Shown: positions 61,922 to 64,000 of the stretch, piece after piece | Layout of the letters: every line of letters begins with the position of its first letter | How positions within the stretch are numbered: the stretch's first letter is position 1 | Assembly (NCBI GenBank): GCA_021044545.1 | Contig: CP087990.1 | Location: forward strand, 1,178,001-1,242,000 | DNA length: 64,000 bases | Direction: 5' to 3' | From: Comamonadaceae bacterium M7527 | GTDB taxonomy: Bacteria > Pseudomonadota > Gammaproteobacteria > Burkholderiales > Burkholderiaceae_C | The notes under the pieces: model-generated | Told to the model about the DNA's origin: nothing | Databases searched by the model: none | The model's input: only the letters and a program-made list of their open reading frames with translations | Translations under genes and position numbers: made by a program

Positions 61922-63070
61922 CTATTTATATTCGACGCTCACATTCACCTTATAGCCATTAGCCTTTAGCAGTGCGTGCTGTTGCGCTTGTGCTAAATCG
62001 CAGGCGAGCATTTCTTTACACATCTCTTGTGCCGTAATTTCAGGTGTCCATCCTAGCTTGACTTTTGCTTTACTAGGGTCACCTAGCAATGTTTCGACTT
62101 CTGTGGGTCGGTAGTAGCGCTGGTCAATTTTTACAATAACGTCACCAACTTTGATGGCAGGTGCTTTGTCGCCAGTTATTGCTTTGACAATAGCGATTTC
62201 ATTAACGCCCTTACCCTCAAAGGCGAGGGTAATCCCTAGCTCCTCAGCAGTCCACCTAATGAATTGCCTAACGCTGTATTGCACACCAGTGGCAATCACA
62301 AAGTCTTCAGCTTTGTCTTGCTGCAGCATCATCCATTGCATGCGCACATAATCTTTAGCGTGGCCCCAGTCGCGCAGGGCGTCGATGTTGCCCATGTACA
62401 AGCAGTCTTCCAGGCCTTGGCTGATATTGGCCATGCCGCGGGTGATTTTGCGGGTAACAAAAGTTTCGCCTCGACGTGGGCTTTCGTGATTGAACAAGAT
62501 ACCGTTGCAGGCATAGATACCATAGGCTTCGCGGTAGTTGACAGTGATCCAGTAGGCGTACATTTTGGCCACTGCGTAGGGACTGCGGGGGTAGAAGGGG
62601 GTAGTTTCCTTTTGGGGGATTTCTTGCACCTGACCATACAGCTCACTGGTGCTGGCTTGGTAGAAACGGGTTTTCTTTTCCAGGCCCAGAATGCGGATAG
62701 CTTCCAGTATGCGCAGAGTGCCCATGGCATCTACGTCGGCGGTGTATTCGGGGGACTCGAATGACACGGCTACGTGGCTCTGTGCGCCCAGGTTGTAGAT
62801 TTCATCGGGCTGGGTTTCTTGGACGATGCGTATCAGGTTGCTGGTGTCGCTCAGGTCGCCGTAGTGCAGTTTGAGGTTAGCGTTGTCCACATGCGGGTCT
62901 TGGTAGATGTGGTCTACGCGCTGGGTGTTGAAGCTGCTGGCACGGCGCTTGATGCCATGGACGATGTAGCCTTTTTCCAGAAGAAATTCAGCGAGGTATG
63001 AACCGTCTTGGCCAGTTATGCCGGTGATAAGAGCAACTTTTGGAGTTTTTGACACGGTATTTCCCTTCAA
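61922..63070 (-). CDS. gmd: GDP-mannose 4,6-dehydratase
   Basis: A 382-residue SDR dehydratase making GDP-4-keto-6-deoxymannose, the first step to GDP-L-fucose. ALITGITGQDGSYLAEFLLEKGYIVHGIKRRASSFNT is the diagnostic start; FYQASTSELYGQVQEIPQKETTPFYPRSPYAVAKMYAYW holds the Thr/Ser-Glu-Tyr-Lys catalytic set, and NHESPRRGETFVTRKITRG and RYYRPTEVETLLGDPSKAK complete the match. Four-base overlap with the upstream fcl gene. Confidence 0.95.
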   Translation of the reverse strand: MKGNTVSKTPKVALITGITGQDGSYLAEFLLEKGYIVHGIKRRASSFNTQRVDHIYQDPHVDNANLKLHYGDLSDTSNLIRIVQETQPDEIYNLGAQSHVAVSFESPEYTADVDAMGTLRILEAIRILGLEKKTRFYQASTSELYGQVQEIPQKETTPFYPRSPYAVAKMYAYWITVNYREAYGIYACNGILFNHESPRRGETFVTRKITRGMANISQGLEDCLYMGNIDALRDWGHAKDYVRMQWMMLQQDKAEDFVIATGVQYSVRQFIRWTAEELGITLAFEGKGVNEIAIVKAITGDKAPAIKVGDVIVKIDQRYYRPTEVETLLGDPSKAKVKLGWTPEITAQEMCKEMLACDLAQAQQHALLKANGYKVNVSVEYK

Positions 63071-64000
63071 TCCTGAGTAGCGTATTTCTTTAAAAAGTCT
63101 TTGTATGCCGCTTTGAGGCCATCTTCCAGCGCTACTTGCGCTTTCCAGCCCAGGGCGTTGAGGCGCGAACTGTCCATGAGCTTGCGTGGGGTGCCGTCGG
63201 GTTTGGTCGGGTCGGTGAGGATTTGGCCGGTGTAGCCCACCGTTTGGGCCACGGCTTGCGCCACTTCCAGAATGGTCACGTCTTGCCCCCAGCCGACGTT
63301 GATGTGGCTCAGCATGGGCTGGGTGTGTTGTTCGTAAGTGGCTTTAGGCAGGTTCATGACGTGCACGCTGGCCGCTGCCATGTCGTCCACGTACAAGAAT
63401 TCGCGCTTAGGTGTGCCTGTGCCCCAGATGGTGACGGTCGGTGCCTGGCTGGCCTTGGCTTCATGGAAGCGACGAATCAGTGCCGGGATGACGTGAGAGT
63501 TTTCCGGGTGGTAGTTGTCACCGGGGCCGTAGAGGTTGGTGGGCATGACGCTGCGGTAGTCCACCCCGTGGCTGGTGCTGTACTGTCGGTTGTAGCTTTC
63601 GCAGAGCTTGATGCCAGCAATCTTGGCAATGGCGTAAGGCTCGTTGGTGGTTTCCAGCGTGCCTGTCAGCAAGGCATCTTCCCGCATGGGCTGCTCGGCC
63701 AGCTTGGGATAAATGCAGCTTGAGCCAAGGAACAGCAGCTTTTGCACGCCATTGCGGAAGGCCACGTCGATGACGTTAGCCTGCATCATCAGATTCTGAT
63801 AGATGAATTCGGCTGGATATGTGTTGTTTGCGTAGATGCCACCCACCTTCGCGGCGGCCAAGTAGACCTGGTCGGGCTTTTCTTCAGCAAAAAAAGCGTT
63901 GACGGCGGCCTGATTCGTCAGGTCCAGTTCGGCATGGGTGCGGGTGACGATGCGTTCGGCCGGTTGGCCCTGAACTAGCAACTGGCGCACGATGGCCGAG
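63067..64000 (-). CDS. fcl: GDP-L-fucose synthase, 5' end beyond the window
   Basis: Epimerase/reductase converting GDP-4-keto-6-deoxymannose to GDP-L-fucose. The frame is open to the window edge, and the residues there (SAIVRQLLVQG) correspond to about position 15 of the family, so the first codons are outside. LFLGSSCIYPKLAEQPMREDALLTGTLETTNEPYAIAKIAG carries the catalytic Ser-Tyr-Lys (SSCIYP, YAIAK), and MPTNLYGPGDNYHPENSHVIPALIRRFHEAK is diagnostic. With gmd it gives the locus a complete GDP-fucose route from GDP-mannose. Confidence 0.93.
   Translation of the reverse strand, partial: SAIVRQLLVQGQPAERIVTRTHAELDLTNQAAVNAFFAEEKPDQVYLAAAKVGGIYANNTYPAEFIYQNLMMQANVIDVAFRNGVQKLLFLGSSCIYPKLAEQPMREDALLTGTLETTNEPYAIAKIAGIKLCESYNRQYSTSHGVDYRSVMPTNLYGPGDNYHPENSHVIPALIRRFHEAKASQAPTVTIWGTGTPKREFLYVDDMAAASVHVMNLPKATYEQHTQPMLSHINVGWGQDVTILEVAQAVAQTVGYTGQILTDPTKPDGTPRKLMDSSRLNALGWKAQVALEDGLKAAYKDFLKKYATQD

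Overview
The window looks like a chromosomal segment of a betaproteobacterium, most likely Burkholderiales and Comamonadaceae-like. This is inferred from the aot-type arginine/ornithine transporter order, the cry-DASH/photolyase/DUF2256/DUF6172 cluster, and protein flavour; no rRNA or tRNA was found to confirm it. Most of the segment is gene-dense and fairly GC-rich. The exceptions are an AT-rich block at about 56.1-59.9 kb and a more balanced stretch around the reverse transcriptase at 37-39 kb.

Layout. 1-3.1 kb: basic amino acid ABC importer (aotQ partial, aotM, aotO, aotP). 3.1-9.3 kb: FtsX-like permease, lipocalin-like secreted protein, ABC exporter and a small cupin. 9.3-18.2 kb: housekeeping metabolism (tartrate/malate-type dehydrogenase, acyl-CoA synthetase, alpha/beta hydrolase, prfB, pepN, fbp). 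18.2-22.1 kb: a trimeric autotransporter adhesin whose start codon is followed by four copies of a 7-bp repeat. 22.2-29.9 kb: small zinc-ribbon protein, FAH-family hydrolase, DUF599 membrane protein, flavodoxin-like reductase, two pirins with a divergent LysR regulator, SulP transporter, universal stress protein. 30.0-33.6 kb: light-dependent DNA repair cluster. 33.8-35.1 kb: glutamate dehydrogenase. 35.2-43.2 kb: accessory region with an IS66-like protein lacking two catalytic residues, an orphan small gene, a reverse transcriptase of the defence (UG/Abi/DRT) kind, an excisionase-like HTH protein, a RES/Xre toxin-antitoxin pair with a third WYL-like gene, an nrdA fragment, a WbuC-like cupin and a VanZ-like protein. 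43.3-45.3 kb: XRE regulator, TPR protein and RfaH. 45.3-64.0 kb: a surface-polysaccharide locus, all on the minus strand. It makes GDP-L-fucose (gmd, fcl), UDP-glucose/galactose (galU, galE) and UDP-galactofuranose (glf), and carries flippase, polymerase, several glycosyltransferases, an initiating phosphoglycosyl transferase and a PglF/CapD-type dehydratase.

Two themes stand out. The first is simple-sequence repeats placed where they could switch or tune surface structures: a heptamer at the adhesin start, an approximately 19-copy heptamer inside the polysaccharide operon, and a poly-A tract at the flippase start. In the present state the adhesin start codon is out of frame; three copies of the heptamer would open it through a clear signal peptide. 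The second is recurrent single-base indels in otherwise well-preserved genes (acyl-CoA synthetase, prfB, pepN, adhesin, pirin, photolyase, a glycosyltransferase, flippase). Because prfB should be essential and its lesion sits in a G run, I suspect many of these are consensus errors rather than true pseudogenes; the nonsense codon in the FkbM gene is a separate case.

The best candidates for something undescribed are the phase-variable adhesin, the reverse transcriptase with flanking structured non-coding sequence, and the apparently domesticated IS66-like protein.
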